From a virus: 61,853 bases of DNA. The DNA lies in IMG/VR virus record IMGVR_UViG_3300009149_000035, positions 1 to 61,853 of that record, one strand, 5' to 3'. How positions within the stretch are numbered: the first letter of the stretch is position 1; each line of letters starts with the position of its first letter. The translations under genes and the position numbers were made by a program. Below, one piece after another: positions 41,222 through 51,204 of this stretch. The notes under the pieces were generated by a model. That model ran no database searches. It saw only the letters and a list, made by a program, of their open reading frames with translations, and had not been told where the DNA came from.

Positions 41222-41614
41222 ATGGTAGATACTAATTATACAGATTTAGATTTATATTCAAATTCGCCCGCGACGATTGGAAAGCAAGATCAGATGACAT
41301 ATGCTCTTAGGCAGCTATTGGCTGGGCAGGCGGCAACTCAAGGAAGCTTTACGATGGTGGATGAGGGTGTAACGCCATGTGTGGCTGGGGCCGTACAAAT
41401 CGATTTTAATGATGGATGCGATTATTTTGAATTTTGGTTAGATACTGGGGCTTCAAATGTTCAAGTTTCTTCTAGCGGAGTCGCCAATGCCGGATCTCCT
41501 AAATATTGGCCAGCAGCGGGTAGAGTAACGATTCAATTGGCTCAAACAACAGATTTTATAATCGTATTCTTTGATGGAGGAAATTTGAATCTAAATTGGC
41601 GTGCCGGGGTATAA
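41222..41614 (+). CDS. Putative virion protein
   Basis: 130 residues from ATG 41222 with AGGAG nine bases upstream; an upstream in-frame TTG is rejected. Gly/Ala/Ser-rich beta pattern (FTMVDEGVTPC, FWLDTGASNVQVSSSG, VTIQLAQTTDFIIVFF) typical of small decoration or tail proteins. First gene of the rightward virion block. No family recognised. Confidence 0.7.
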   Translation: MVDTNYTDLDLYSNSPATIGKQDQMTYALRQLLAGQAATQGSFTMVDEGVTPCVAGAVQIDFNDGCDYFEFWLDTGASNVQVSSSGVANAGSPKYWPAAGRVTIQLAQTTDFIIVFFDGGNLNLNWRAGV

Positions 41615-41656
41615 TACCCAATTATATTTGGAAGAAATAAGATAAAAAGGATAAAT

Positions 41657-42271
41657 ATGTTCAACTCCTGGTATAAGAAAGCGATGCCAAAGGTAAAAGA
41701 TATTAAAAGTAATTTATCTTCTTTGGCTAGTGACCTATATAATATAAGCGGAATCAATAAGTTTTATATCTGGGGATCATATGCTAAAAATAAAGATAAA
41801 CCTAATTGTGCTATACGAGATCTAGACATAATAGCACAAACTGATTTCGAATACGAAGATTTACTATCTATAACCGATCCATCTACGTTACCTTTTAATC
41901 TTAAAAAAGCGCAATTAGAAGAAGAGGGGTTCAATCCAGACGCTTTCCAATTTACTAAAGAGTTTATAAAAATATCGTCTTATAATATCGATCATTGGGC
42001 TTCGGCAAAAAAAGGAGAAATAGTTCATTGGGGAGCATTGCTAGAAGATGAAAAAGAGTGGAAAGAGATAAAAGAAGAGGCAGAAAGATACGCTCTACAA
42101 GAGACCGGCATCTTAAGAAAAAAAATAGCGCGGGTAGACGAAGAAAAGAAATACAGATGGTGTAATGCTTATGATCATTATTTTAATAAGATATTGTCGA
42201 ATATACCATTAGGATGGTATGTCTCAACTCACAATATTAAAGATATTAAAAACGATATAATAGAGATTTAG
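41657..42271 (+). CDS. Nucleotidyltransferase-fold protein
   Basis: 204 residues. FYIWGSYAKNKD followed by IRDLDIIAQ (~35-60) is the GSx(10-20)DxD signature of Pol-beta/MNT nucleotidyltransferases. An FNLKKAQ peptide near residue 77 and WYKKA at the N-terminus recur in other proteins of this block. Activity might be tRNA or protein nucleotidylation; target unknown. Ends TAG, with TGA two codons later. Placement among virion genes is unusual. Confidence 0.65.
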   Translation: MFNSWYKKAMPKVKDIKSNLSSLASDLYNISGINKFYIWGSYAKNKDKPNCAIRDLDIIAQTDFEYEDLLSITDPSTLPFNLKKAQLEEEGFNPDAFQFTKEFIKISSYNIDHWASAKKGEIVHWGALLEDEKEWKEIKEEAERYALQETGILRKKIARVDEEKKYRWCNAYDHYFNKILSNIPLGWYVSTHNIKDIKNDIIEI

Positions 42272-42273
42272 TT

Positions 42274-43062
42274 ATGAATGCTCCAGAGATACCTGATATT
42301 TTTGAAAGTTTTACATCGCCTGCTACTTTGCAGGAAACACTTCTTTTGTGGAATTATTTAAATAACTATCTCTCAAGGAATATAGTTTATCATTGGCGAA
42401 AAGAATTTTTCGCTTCCGCAGTAACAAATGTAATCATCGCAGATAGCGAAATTGATTCTGCCACAACCTTATTATATGGAACATACGATTTGGCATTAGA
42501 CTCTTCAGAAGCAAGACGAATTGCTAGATTCTCAAAACATGTTGAGTTATTATTACGACACGCCATTAGGACAATAATCCCCAGAATAAATCAGGATGAT
42601 GAAGAGAGGCTTGTTGATTTAGAAGATTTTCTAGATTATACGGGCTTTAAGGTTAGCAGTTTTTTTGTTGGCATGTCGGAGTTATTAACTGATGTTAGTT
42701 CGGATAATCTATATACAGAAGGGTTTTGGACTTTTGAGACGGACATACTTGATGAAATTTCGTCACCTGTTTCTTATCATTTTGAATTAGATGTCGCTAC
42801 TGATGTTAATTTTACTAATATTCTATATTCTTTAGATTCAGAATCTAGTCAGACTGGATGGGAGTACCTAAATGCCGATAACATATTTGTGTCTGTCCCG
42901 GCCGCCGGTGTTAGTTCAGTCTTTGCGGGATATAGGATAAAATATGAAAGTTCCGCTCTGCAATATTTAACTCGCGGAGAAGAATATTATTTTAGAATTA
43001 GGCAAAAGGCTGATTTGATAGATTATAACTACAGCCGTTTTTCGGATATAATATATACATGA
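42274..43062 (+). CDS. Putative tail/baseplate structural protein
   Basis: 262 residues beginning MNAPEIPDIFESFTSP. Overlaps the next gene by ATGA. The C-terminal half is a fibronectin-like beta pattern (YHFELDVATDVNF ... YYFRIRQKADL). The N-terminal half is helical. Likely an adaptor for the following fibre protein. Confidence 0.6.
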   Translation: MNAPEIPDIFESFTSPATLQETLLLWNYLNNYLSRNIVYHWRKEFFASAVTNVIIADSEIDSATTLLYGTYDLALDSSEARRIARFSKHVELLLRHAIRTIIPRINQDDEERLVDLEDFLDYTGFKVSSFFVGMSELLTDVSSDNLYTEGFWTFETDILDEISSPVSYHFELDVATDVNFTNILYSLDSESSQTGWEYLNADNIFVSVPAAGVSSVFAGYRIKYESSALQYLTRGEEYYFRIRQKADLIDYNYSRFSDIIYT

Positions 43063-45311
43063 TTACTCCAGAGATATACCAAGATTATAGCGACTACTTA
43101 TCCTCTATTATAGAGTCCGAATATATAATTAATGATATAGAGTCGTTAATGTATAATACGTCTTCTTATTTAGCAGCCCCCGTTAATGACCCAACCGTTA
43201 TAAGTCTAAAAAATGAGATTTCGAGGTCTATCAATAATAATGACGCTGTTTTTATCAATAGATATGCTACCGTAGATAGAGTAATCACAGCATTGCAGCA
43301 GAGGATTATTAATAGCTACGGGGACTTAAACGCCTATCTCAAAGATAACGATATCCGGGTTGGATATTATTTCGCTTTATTCTCTGACAGATTGGGTTTT
43401 ACCATAGATGATGAAAATATAGAATATGTTATATTAGATGCTGGATCTACTTATACTGTTGAGAGTGACGTAAGTATTAAATTTAATTTAATCGGTGGTC
43501 TTACAACGGCTACTGTTATAGTTTATGGTAATTCTTTTACTGTAGCGATATCTGACGATCAGTTTGTTTGGGATTTTGGTGGATCGGGAGAATATACATT
43601 TTTAAATATTGGAGATTCTATAACAAGAACTGTGGGAGCATATACTTTTTATATAACATGGATGGGTTTTTCTTCTTTTATATTTAATATATATCTTTCT
43701 CCTATTTTAAGGAATTATAATCATTGGGTGTTCGCTGATAGTTCGTGCCAGGACGAAGGGGATGATACTGAGCAGATAGCTATTATGGATGCAGCGTTGG
43801 CTGCTGGTTACACAGGTGTGTTTTTCGCATTTAGTTGGTGGGCGTTTATTGAGCAGTGGTCGGAGGCTAGTTTGGCTCGCATGACTGCGATACGCGAACA
43901 CGCACGGGAAATTGGCATGACGTTCGTGTTAGGATGTATGAATCCAAGTAATTACACTGACAACTATTACACCGATGGCGAGTCTGCGGAGGTTATAGCG
44001 GAGGGGATGCCTGCGACTGAGATGCGGTTTATCGTGCAAGGTGATGGTTCTATCGTACCAGATCCGAATGATTTGGATATTCGTTTTAATGCAGTCGTTC
44101 CAGCCGGAAACACGAATATCGCTGTAGGCGATTCACCCTGGTATGTTGGCGTGTTAGACCCTACAGAACACACTTATGTTCATGTATCATTTCGCGTAAA
44201 AGCCAGTGTAGATTATGATGATTCTACTATTCGCGTTACTACTATTGGGTGGCGTACGGTAGACGGCGTTGAATACCCCACATATACCTTCCAAAACTAT
44301 CAACAGAGCGTTAACGCGGATTGGACAGAAATTAACCTCACATTTAATACTCAGGAATCGGAGAAGATTTATTTTTATATTTCTCCATCAACCTCCGCCA
44401 CGGTTGGTTCGATTGACTTCGATACATTAGTATTTGCCCCCGCCGGCATAATGAACGTTCTCCGGCGAGATAATACACCTTTTATAATGACCTCAGAAGA
44501 TGGGCTCACGACGTATACGGAAGGTGTTGATTTTGAGAATGCAGAAGATATTAACATTCGAACCGCAATGCCCTATGGCTCGATATGGCATACTCCTGTC
44601 CCTGAAATGAACAAGGTTGGCTCAGCTTTAAGCACAGATGATGTCGTTCTTTGTTCCTACTATCATATCGGTTTTTACAGGGGGGCTTGGCGACCCTGCT
44701 ATAGTGATACAGTTTATAGAGCTAGGCTGTCAACCATTATGACAGAGCTGCGTAATCAATGGGATCCGGATGAGTACTCTATCATGGCAGATGAGATCCG
44801 TTTGTCCGGCTGGGATCCAGCCTGTACGAGCCTTGGGACACAGGGACAGCAATTGGCTGATTTTATTGCTAGTATTTTTAATATTATACAATTGTCTGAT
44901 CCATCTAAAACTGTTTCCACATGGAGCGACTCTTTCGATCCGTACCATAACGCGAGAGCGGTTGGTGCGTGGTACATGAATCCTGGTTCGTTTTATGGTT
45001 CTTGGCTCGGTCTTGATGCATCTATGAAAATAATAAACTGGAACAGACAAAAACAAGTTGTGGATGAGGATGATAATCTAGACGCTGGAGGTTTACCTCG
45101 ATGGGAGCGTGCTATTCAGTTTTTCCGAGGTATTGGTCACAGGCAAATATTAGCAGGTTTTTATGACTCGCTTGATACTGATTTTGAGGAGGAATGGGTG
45201 GCTTACGCACAACCTTATAACTATGATGGGGCGATGTATTCGACATTTCTCCCAAAAGATTATACACAACTGGTTGCCTATTTAAATGCCGTAAGAAAAG
45301 AAGAGGCATAA
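43059..45311 (+). CDS. Fibre protein with glycoside-hydrolase-like TIM barrel
   Basis: 750 residues. N-terminal ~220 residues are an attachment region in phage-like composition (MITPEIYQDYSDYLSS). From ~225 a (beta/alpha) barrel begins: NHWVFADSSCQDEGDD, AALAAGYTGVFFAFSWW, MTAIREHAREIGMTFVLG, interrupted by a carbohydrate-binding-like beta domain (~330-470). It resumes with LCSYYHIGFYRGAW, EYSIMADEIRLSGWDP (acidic candidate) and HRQILAGFYDSLDTDFEE. This layout fits surface-polysaccharide-degrading tail proteins. From about 43740 the coding sequence is visibly richer in G+C than flanking genes, suggesting recent acquisition of the enzymatic part. Confidence 0.7.
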   Translation: MITPEIYQDYSDYLSSIIESEYIINDIESLMYNTSSYLAAPVNDPTVISLKNEISRSINNNDAVFINRYATVDRVITALQQRIINSYGDLNAYLKDNDIRVGYYFALFSDRLGFTIDDENIEYVILDAGSTYTVESDVSIKFNLIGGLTTATVIVYGNSFTVAISDDQFVWDFGGSGEYTFLNIGDSITRTVGAYTFYITWMGFSSFIFNIYLSPILRNYNHWVFADSSCQDEGDDTEQIAIMDAALAAGYTGVFFAFSWWAFIEQWSEASLARMTAIREHAREIGMTFVLGCMNPSNYTDNYYTDGESAEVIAEGMPATEMRFIVQGDGSIVPDPNDLDIRFNAVVPAGNTNIAVGDSPWYVGVLDPTEHTYVHVSFRVKASVDYDDSTIRVTTIGWRTVDGVEYPTYTFQNYQQSVNADWTEINLTFNTQESEKIYFYISPSTSATVGSIDFDTLVFAPAGIMNVLRRDNTPFIMTSEDGLTTYTEGVDFENAEDINIRTAMPYGSIWHTPVPEMNKVGSALSTDDVVLCSYYHIGFYRGAWRPCYSDTVYRARLSTIMTELRNQWDPDEYSIMADEIRLSGWDPACTSLGTQGQQLADFIASIFNIIQLSDPSKTVSTWSDSFDPYHNARAVGAWYMNPGSFYGSWLGLDASMKIINWNRQKQVVDEDDNLDAGGLPRWERAIQFFRGIGHRQILAGFYDSLDTDFEEEWVAYAQPYNYDGAMYSTFLPKDYTQLVAYLNAVRKEEA

Positions 45312-45341
45312 TTTGTTTCGGGGTCTAACGAAAGGACAACA

Positions 45342-47249
45342 ATGCCGAGAAAAAAATATACAAATATCTCTGATATCATCTCTCAGATGAAAAGTGACAT
45401 GGAAAATGAGACTACCGATATAGGTAAAAAAAAATATATTCCAGATATAATAACTTTTTGCAATAGCCCTGATTATCTTAATTTATTAGAGCGAGGTATA
45501 ATATTACGACCATTTCAAGAAATAATTTTAAAGATATTCTATAGAGGGTCTGTTGGCAATGAACATATATCATTAACAAAAGAAGAGATTAAACTGTGTA
45601 AGGATCACGGTTTATTTGATGGTGATCGAGGGGATGCATTAAATAAATATTATGATAACAATATTTTTAGAGAACTTGTTCTGGTTTGGGGAAGACGAGC
45701 TGGAAAAGACTTCGTCGGGTCTCTAATTGCGACATATGAAGCAATGAAGTTGTTAGAATGTCCCGGTGGTGATCCATATGCCGTTTATGGTATTTCTTCT
45801 GCCGCTACAATTAATATTCTAACAGTCGCAACAGCAAAAGACCAGGCGGATACAGCATTTAAAGAAATTAAAGATAGAATATTAGGAAGCAGATATTTTA
45901 AAGATAAGATGATGCCAGAAGGTTTGGAAACATCTAAAATATATCTTTTGACTCAAAGTGATAGAATAGAAAATAAAGATTTACTCGAACGAAAATTAAT
46001 GCCTAAAAAGGGATCTATATTGATAGAGGTTGGGCATAGCAACTCTGACTCACTTTTGGGTAAGGGTGTATTTGTTTTGATTCTTGACGAAGTTGCATCT
46101 TATAAAAAAACTGGCGGATCTTCATCTGGCGAGCGTATTTATACGAGCATGTCTCCCTCTCTTAACACATATAAAAGAGTTGTAAAGGTTTTAGACGCAA
46201 ATGGCGTTGAAGTCTTGGGTGATGATGGTGAGCCTAAAACTAGAATAGTATATGATAGTAAGATTATTAGTATCTCTTCTCCCAGAGGTGAGGACGGTAT
46301 TTTTTATGAAATTTATAAAGAAGCCCCAAAAGTAGAATCTCGTTTAGCCTGTAGATTGCCGACATGGGCTGTTGTTCCAGAACTAACAGAGGAATCTTTA
46401 AGAGAGACTAATAGCCATATGACAGAGGTTCAGTTTATGATGGAATTCGGGGCTGAATTCTCTGGAATGGGTGGAGAGAACTTCTTCCCAAGGCATTGTG
46501 TGGAAGACTGTTTTAAGCCTGGCCACAAGATAGAGAAAATGGGGAAAGCGGGAGTCGTTTATTTTGCCCATTTAGACCCCGCGACTTCCAGCCACAACTA
46601 CTCCTTGGTTGTAGTTCATAGAGAAGTGTTTTTTAATAAAAAAACATCTAAAAATGATTTTAACATTGTAGTTGACCATATTAAACATTGGCATCCTACG
46701 CCGGATCAGCCCATTAACACTGAGGTTATTGATGATTATGTTATTGGGTTACGCAAGAAATTCTATTTTGGGGTTATTACTTATGATATCTGGAATAGTA
46801 CAGCCAGCATTAATAAACTGAGAAAATTTGGTATTCCCGCAAAATGCACTCATTATAGCAAAAAATATAAAATGACTATATATGATGAATTATATAATTT
46901 GGTCATTTCTGGGAGATTAAAAATCCCTCCTTATGCGTTATTGAGAGATGAGATGTTTAATCTTCAAAGAAAGTTTATGCCTCCTTCTGGTTATTCTGTT
47001 TTCCCGAAAAGGGAAGGAGAAGTCTCGACGGACGATGTAGTTGACAGTCTCGCCGGTGCCTGTTATAACTCGATTTCTTTTGCTGTTAAAAGACTACCGA
47101 ATGGTCAAGTTATAGATATGGGAACAGCGGGTAGCGTTAATAGTAGAATGTGGAACTCTATGAGCGGGCCTATAGGCTATGGCACAGGACAACAAGTATC
47201 CCAAAATCTAGAAAGACTCAATTCCTGGCCCAATAGTAGAAGAAGATAG
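45342..47249 (+). CDS. terL: Terminase large subunit
   Basis: 635 residues. It packages DNA into the prohead. ATPase: Walker A-type GRRAGKD (117-123), ISSAATINILTVATAKDQAD, and Walker B VFVLILDE (243-250). RNase H-like nuclease: YFAHLDPATSSHNY (~407-420, first acidic residue), ITYDIWNS (second) and DDVVDSLAGA (third). AAAGGA site. TAG stop with TGA three codons later. No intein, unlike many phage terL genes and unlike the portal in this genome. Confidence 0.93.
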   Translation: MPRKKYTNISDIISQMKSDMENETTDIGKKKYIPDIITFCNSPDYLNLLERGIILRPFQEIILKIFYRGSVGNEHISLTKEEIKLCKDHGLFDGDRGDALNKYYDNNIFRELVLVWGRRAGKDFVGSLIATYEAMKLLECPGGDPYAVYGISSAATINILTVATAKDQADTAFKEIKDRILGSRYFKDKMMPEGLETSKIYLLTQSDRIENKDLLERKLMPKKGSILIEVGHSNSDSLLGKGVFVLILDEVASYKKTGGSSSGERIYTSMSPSLNTYKRVVKVLDANGVEVLGDDGEPKTRIVYDSKIISISSPRGEDGIFYEIYKEAPKVESRLACRLPTWAVVPELTEESLRETNSHMTEVQFMMEFGAEFSGMGGENFFPRHCVEDCFKPGHKIEKMGKAGVVYFAHLDPATSSHNYSLVVVHREVFFNKKTSKNDFNIVVDHIKHWHPTPDQPINTEVIDDYVIGLRKKFYFGVITYDIWNSTASINKLRKFGIPAKCTHYSKKYKMTIYDELYNLVISGRLKIPPYALLRDEMFNLQRKFMPPSGYSVFPKREGEVSTDDVVDSLAGACYNSISFAVKRLPNGQVIDMGTAGSVNSRMWNSMSGPIGYGTGQQVSQNLERLNSWPNSRRR

Positions 47250-47324
47250 ATTTTAAAATGAAAAAATAAAAGGTAATTGGCGAGAATGGTATAAGTTAAA
47301 TTAACTAAATGCAGGAGAATTGTA

Positions 47325-48128
47325 ATGGTTCAAAAATTTAATCTAAAAAAAATGTCTAGTTCGAAAGATCTTGTCGCTTTAGAAAAACAGATTATTAACA
47401 AAAATAAAGAATTTGGAACAGAGTCAATTGATGATTCTGGTAGTTATGCTTATCGTCTTAAGGCCGGTCACAAAGATCCTGCCGGAGATGCTCTTTATGA
47501 GTCTATACTAGCAGATGTTCGCACTTCTAAGGATGATGTGGGAATAACTGAAGCAGAAATGAATAAAAGCGACATTAAACCTATTAATGGCATGGATGTT
47601 AGAAGTGATAAGATGAATAAAACCCCACTAATGGACTATAGTATAGAAAATGATAATAAATTAGCAGAAAAAATTAAATCAGAGAATAACAAGGAAGAAA
47701 GAGATACTAGTTTTTGGGATAAGGGAGTTGGTTCTCAAATGCTGGGAGAAAAGACAGTTATCGTCAGCAATGATAGTAAAAGTCAACTTGTATCTAATTA
47801 TAAGACTAGAGAAGAGTTTGAGAAAGTTAATAAAATGGCAGCATCTACTCTGTCTCAATTAAAAGATGCTGACGCCTTATTATATTCGATTTTTAGAAAG
47901 GCTTCTGATCAACGCCGCGAATTAACGAAGAAAGAGGAGCAGATAGTTTTAGACATCAACTCTGGAAAAATAAGAATATTAGGACAATTTGATCCTACTA
48001 AAGATTTCGATCCACAGAGACTAGACCAGGATTTAAAATCTGAACAGGATGAATTATCAGCGGAAGATAAAGAGGAAGAATTAGAGGAGCTTCGGGCTAT
48101 AGATAAGGCTCTGGGCGACAAATTCTAA
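47325..48128 (+). CDS. Virion-associated protein with FNLKK N-terminus
   Basis: 267 residues, AGGAG site. N-terminus KFNLKKMSSSKD. Charged, helical, with a strongly acidic C-terminus. No enzyme motif. Position after terL suggests a head or portal-assembly factor. Confidence 0.65.
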   Translation: MVQKFNLKKMSSSKDLVALEKQIINKNKEFGTESIDDSGSYAYRLKAGHKDPAGDALYESILADVRTSKDDVGITEAEMNKSDIKPINGMDVRSDKMNKTPLMDYSIENDNKLAEKIKSENNKEERDTSFWDKGVGSQMLGEKTVIVSNDSKSQLVSNYKTREEFEKVNKMAASTLSQLKDADALLYSIFRKASDQRRELTKKEEQIVLDINSGKIRILGQFDPTKDFDPQRLDQDLKSEQDELSAEDKEEELEELRAIDKALGDKF

Positions 48129-48143
48129 TCATAAAGGCTAGTG

Positions 48144-48599
48144 ATGGCTAATTTTTATAAAAAAATAAAATTATCTTTTCGCGGAAATATTCCCATGATG
48201 AACGATTTAGATGAGGCTCTTAAAGATCCATATCGTTTGCATGACGGTGGAATAGATTTGGAGTTAAATAAGCCCGGAGATAATTCTACAAGCGGTTATG
48301 GTGTAGACTATTATACTACTAGTCAACCTCCCACATCATCTATTAAACCAGAATATGCGACTCGTAATAAATGGAATGGTGATTTTGATGGCGAAGATCC
48401 AGATCAAAATGACGAGAAGCCTGCTATGCAGTCTGGAGACGGACTGTATGACACGGATAGCCCAATCGGTAGGCCACAAGAGACTCAAAGACAAATTCAA
48501 GATGATAGAGATAATACGGCAATCGGTCCTTTTAATCAATCTACTGTAAACAAAACTGTTGATTTTTTCGATAAGATAAGAAGAAGGCTTAGAAATTAA
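48144..48599 (+). CDS. Hypothetical structural protein
   Basis: 151 residues from ATG 48144, chosen for spacing to AAAGG; GTG 48141 is the alternative. Mostly disordered, Asp/Pro/Gly-rich, no motif recognised. Confidence 0.6.
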   Translation: MANFYKKIKLSFRGNIPMMNDLDEALKDPYRLHDGGIDLELNKPGDNSTSGYGVDYYTTSQPPTSSIKPEYATRNKWNGDFDGEDPDQNDEKPAMQSGDGLYDTDSPIGRPQETQRQIQDDRDNTAIGPFNQSTVNKTVDFFDKIRRRLRN

Positions 48600-48608
48600 G
48601 GAGAAAAT

Positions 48609-49406
48609 ATGTCTACGAAATTTAAAGTTAACAGGGATTTAAGAGGCGAACTTACTCTACCAACGCTTGAGCATAAAATGTTAACAAGCAACAGTGTAAT
48701 TCATTTAAGTGATGACCAGTTAAAAAATCCGCATATCAGAATGGCTATTCGGTCTGGAACGCTAATAATCGATAGCCCGGTAGAGGAAGTCGTAGAGGAA
48801 GTAGTAGAAATGGAAAAAGAAGAGATGGCGGAAAAAGTAGTAGAAGTAAAAGAAACTGTTAAAAAAAAGCGCGGAAGAAAGAAAAAGATAGCAAAAGAAG
48901 AAGATGTTGTAGAAAAAATAACAGAAGTTGAGCCAGAGGCTGAAGAAGTAGACGAGGCGGAAATAGCTATAGATTTGGAAGAAAATCGTCTAAATGAACC
49001 AAAGACTAATATGTCTGCATGGAATCCCGAAAGCGGAGAGATGATTAATAAAGAAGATAGTATGAAAAAGGTTTTGTCAGATCTAAACGGTGTAGATATG
49101 ACCGTCCAATCATCGTCAAAAGATGAGGCCGTGGATTTTGAAAAGGAAATTGACAAAACTACTGATGCTTTAAAAAAGAGTTTTAAAAAGAAAATACCTA
49201 CGATAAATAGCCCTACAACAAAGAAATTCAGCAAGTCTAAAAGGCTTAAACCTATTGGGAAAAAGAGAGATTTATCTAATATGATCGGAGATGAATTTTT
49301 ATCTAATGAGGGAAGCCTAGTTGATGAAGGAGATCTTTCATTTGTAGATGTGGAACAAGATAGAGAAAGAGCATCGTCACGTTTACCCTTAAAAGAAACA
49401 CAGTAA
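48609..49406 (+). CDS. Hypothetical charged protein with short beta N-terminus
   Basis: 265 residues, AAGGAG site. The first ~60 residues (LRGELTLPTLEHKML, LKNPHIRMAIRSGTLII) look like a small folded domain. The rest is Glu/Lys-rich and probably disordered or coiled (VVEEVVEMEKEEMAE, KKKRGRKKK). No family recognised. Confidence 0.62.
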   Translation: MSTKFKVNRDLRGELTLPTLEHKMLTSNSVIHLSDDQLKNPHIRMAIRSGTLIIDSPVEEVVEEVVEMEKEEMAEKVVEVKETVKKKRGRKKKIAKEEDVVEKITEVEPEAEEVDEAEIAIDLEENRLNEPKTNMSAWNPESGEMINKEDSMKKVLSDLNGVDMTVQSSSKDEAVDFEKEIDKTTDALKKSFKKKIPTINSPTTKKFSKSKRLKPIGKKRDLSNMIGDEFLSNEGSLVDEGDLSFVDVEQDRERASSRLPLKETQ

Positions 49407-49979
49407 ATGAAAATAATATTTTCTAAAAATAAAAAAAAGAAAAAAGAAACAAAAAATAAAAAGTTTCTTAAAAGATATTGGACGGTCTTGGAACCAAAAA
49501 GCTACGTTGAGCTGATGGTGGCCCAGTCAATAAAAGAGCAGATCAAAAAAGCTAGTAAACAGAATAAAGAGGTCAAGCTGTTTGGAGTTTTAAAACAACA
49601 AGACGATGGATTTGTCTATGTTAAAATCGATGATGATTTTATCGATGGAATATTTCCTTTGCTAGATGATGCTAATATAAAAAAGCCTCCCTATTTTGAT
49701 AAAGATGGAATAGGGGCTCATATAAGCGCAATAACGAAAGACGAAATAGAGGATAACAAGATAAAAAAAATAAAAGAAATTGGCAGAGAAATACCTTTTA
49801 CTTTTAAAGAGGTATACTCTACCAATCCTCAAGGATGGGACGAAATGAGCCGGGTCTGGTTCGTTGCAGTAGATATTCCCGAATTAGTCAAAATTAGAAA
49901 AAATTACGGATTACCCGAAACATATGAGGATAAGGGGCATGAGTTTCATATTACTGTGGCTGTGAGAGAGAGCAAATGA
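49407..49979 (+). CDS. 2H phosphoesterase-fold protein
   Basis: 190 residues. Two H-x-S/T motifs, GAHISAI (H105-S107) and EFHITVAV (H181-T183), lie about 75 residues apart as in 2H phosphoesterases (LigT/CPDase/Acb1 superfamily). These act on 2',3'- or 3',5'-linked cyclic and oligo-nucleotides. The basic N-terminal tail (KKKKKETKNKK) is extra. Adjacent to head genes, stop/start overlap ATGA with the next gene. Roles could be RNA end repair or degradation of cyclic oligonucleotide signals (anti-CBASS); sequence alone cannot choose. Confidence 0.68.
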   Translation: MKIIFSKNKKKKKETKNKKFLKRYWTVLEPKSYVELMVAQSIKEQIKKASKQNKEVKLFGVLKQQDDGFVYVKIDDDFIDGIFPLLDDANIKKPPYFDKDGIGAHISAITKDEIEDNKIKKIKEIGREIPFTFKEVYSTNPQGWDEMSRVWFVAVDIPELVKIRKNYGLPETYEDKGHEFHITVAVRESK

Positions 49980-50788
49980 ATAATAGGGAATTGCTAATAA
50001 AAGAACTTGATAAGTATGGTATTGCTGTTATGGGCGACACCGAGTGCTCTTTTTCTATTGGCAATCGGAAATTCAAGTCTAAGATAACCAGCAAGATATA
50101 TCTATTAAAAAAAGATCATATCTCTAATACTAAAATAATTAGACATCTACTCCTAGAAGTAGCAAACTTATTAAACTTTAATAAACCCGTGTCGATGGGG
50201 AATAGCGTAGTTATCAACGATAAAAACTTGAACATCGCCATAGATGCATTATACGGCATTTGGGATCTTATAAAATTATTGGATTATTGTCAAGATTATA
50301 AGGAATTTATAAAGAAACACGATATCTGCTCTATCTTTAGAAAAGTTTTTGACAAAGATATATTACATTTTTCGTATGAGATAATGAATTGTATATCGAA
50401 TTATAGAATAGCTCTAGATTGGATTTATAGATCAAATAAAAAAATAGAATATATTGCGTCTCTTCTCTCTCTACTATTAGATGGAAAAGATAAGATTGAT
50501 AATGTTGTAATTAAAGTTGCAAAGGGAATTCAGGGGCCGTGGGGGAACTTAGACCTCCCTATGGAAGAACGCGTTTTTAATTGGGATGAGGTTTCTGGAG
50601 AAACTTATGGAAGAGACAGAGATAAGAGGATGCAACAGAGATATTTGATGGGGTATGATACTTATAACAAATCCGGTAAAGTCGGAGAAGGCTTTTATTG
50701 GAGAGAATTAAGAAATGAACCTTTTTCTTGGAAGGATAGGTATGAGGATAGTCCGTATCCTCAATTAAATCCTGGGACTTGGAGATAA
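49976..50788 (+). CDS. Hypothetical protein
   Basis: 270 residues. N-terminus resembles a small alpha/beta domain (FSIGNRKFKSKI), then helices, ending in a Trp/Arg-rich tail (EGFYWRELRNEPFSWKDR). No family recognised. Confidence 0.65.
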   Translation: MNNRELLIKELDKYGIAVMGDTECSFSIGNRKFKSKITSKIYLLKKDHISNTKIIRHLLLEVANLLNFNKPVSMGNSVVINDKNLNIAIDALYGIWDLIKLLDYCQDYKEFIKKHDICSIFRKVFDKDILHFSYEIMNCISNYRIALDWIYRSNKKIEYIASLLSLLLDGKDKIDNVVIKVAKGIQGPWGNLDLPMEERVFNWDEVSGETYGRDRDKRMQQRYLMGYDTYNKSGKVGEGFYWRELRNEPFSWKDRYEDSPYPQLNPGTWR

Positions 50789-50790
50789 TC

Positions 50791-51204
50791 ATGCGCAAGT
50801 TTACACAATTTTCATTAGTAGATTTTTTAACTAAAATCTTGCCTCAAGATTTTAAACCCAGAAACGACATTCTAGACCCGAAATCCGTTCAGGTTCTATA
50901 TAATATTTGGAAAAATCCGAATAATAAAATTGGTAATAAAGTTTATAAACAACCAAAAAATATCTCTCAAGGTGACCTCGATAGTCTCATTTCATATGGG
51001 CTCATGCAGCGTGCTGCTAATGGCTTCAAAATAACAAATAAGGGCTCTAATATCATAAAAACTATGATATTGGGAGATGATCGGTCTTCGTATGAAGACG
51101 GCAGAGATCTGGATTATACAACTGCTTCTAAGAATACAAAACGGTTAAAAAAGAAAAATAAAAAAACAGACAACCTGTGGTGGAAAAATATAGATGGAAA
51201 ATAA
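50791..51204 (+). CDS. Hypothetical protein, possible winged-helix
   Basis: 137 residues from ATG 50791; GGAG within the previous gene's last codons is its ribosome site. KNISQGDLDSLISYGLMQR and NGFKITNKGSNII look like a winged-helix recognition pair. C-terminus basic. Confidence 0.6.
   Translation: MRKFTQFSLVDFLTKILPQDFKPRNDILDPKSVQVLYNIWKNPNNKIGNKVYKQPKNISQGDLDSLISYGLMQRAANGFKITNKGSNIIKTMILGDDRSSYEDGRDLDYTTASKNTKRLKKKNKKTDNLWWKNIDGK

Noticed and set aside
44730-45056. Minus-strand frames inside the glycosidase-like gene
   Set aside because: The plus-strand protein has coherent TIM-barrel patterns; the reverse frames arise from its higher GC content.
48701-49234. Minus-strand 177-codon Ser-rich frame
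   Set aside because: Antisense shadow of the Glu/Lys-rich gene 48609-49406, a usual artefact of GAA/AAA codon runs.
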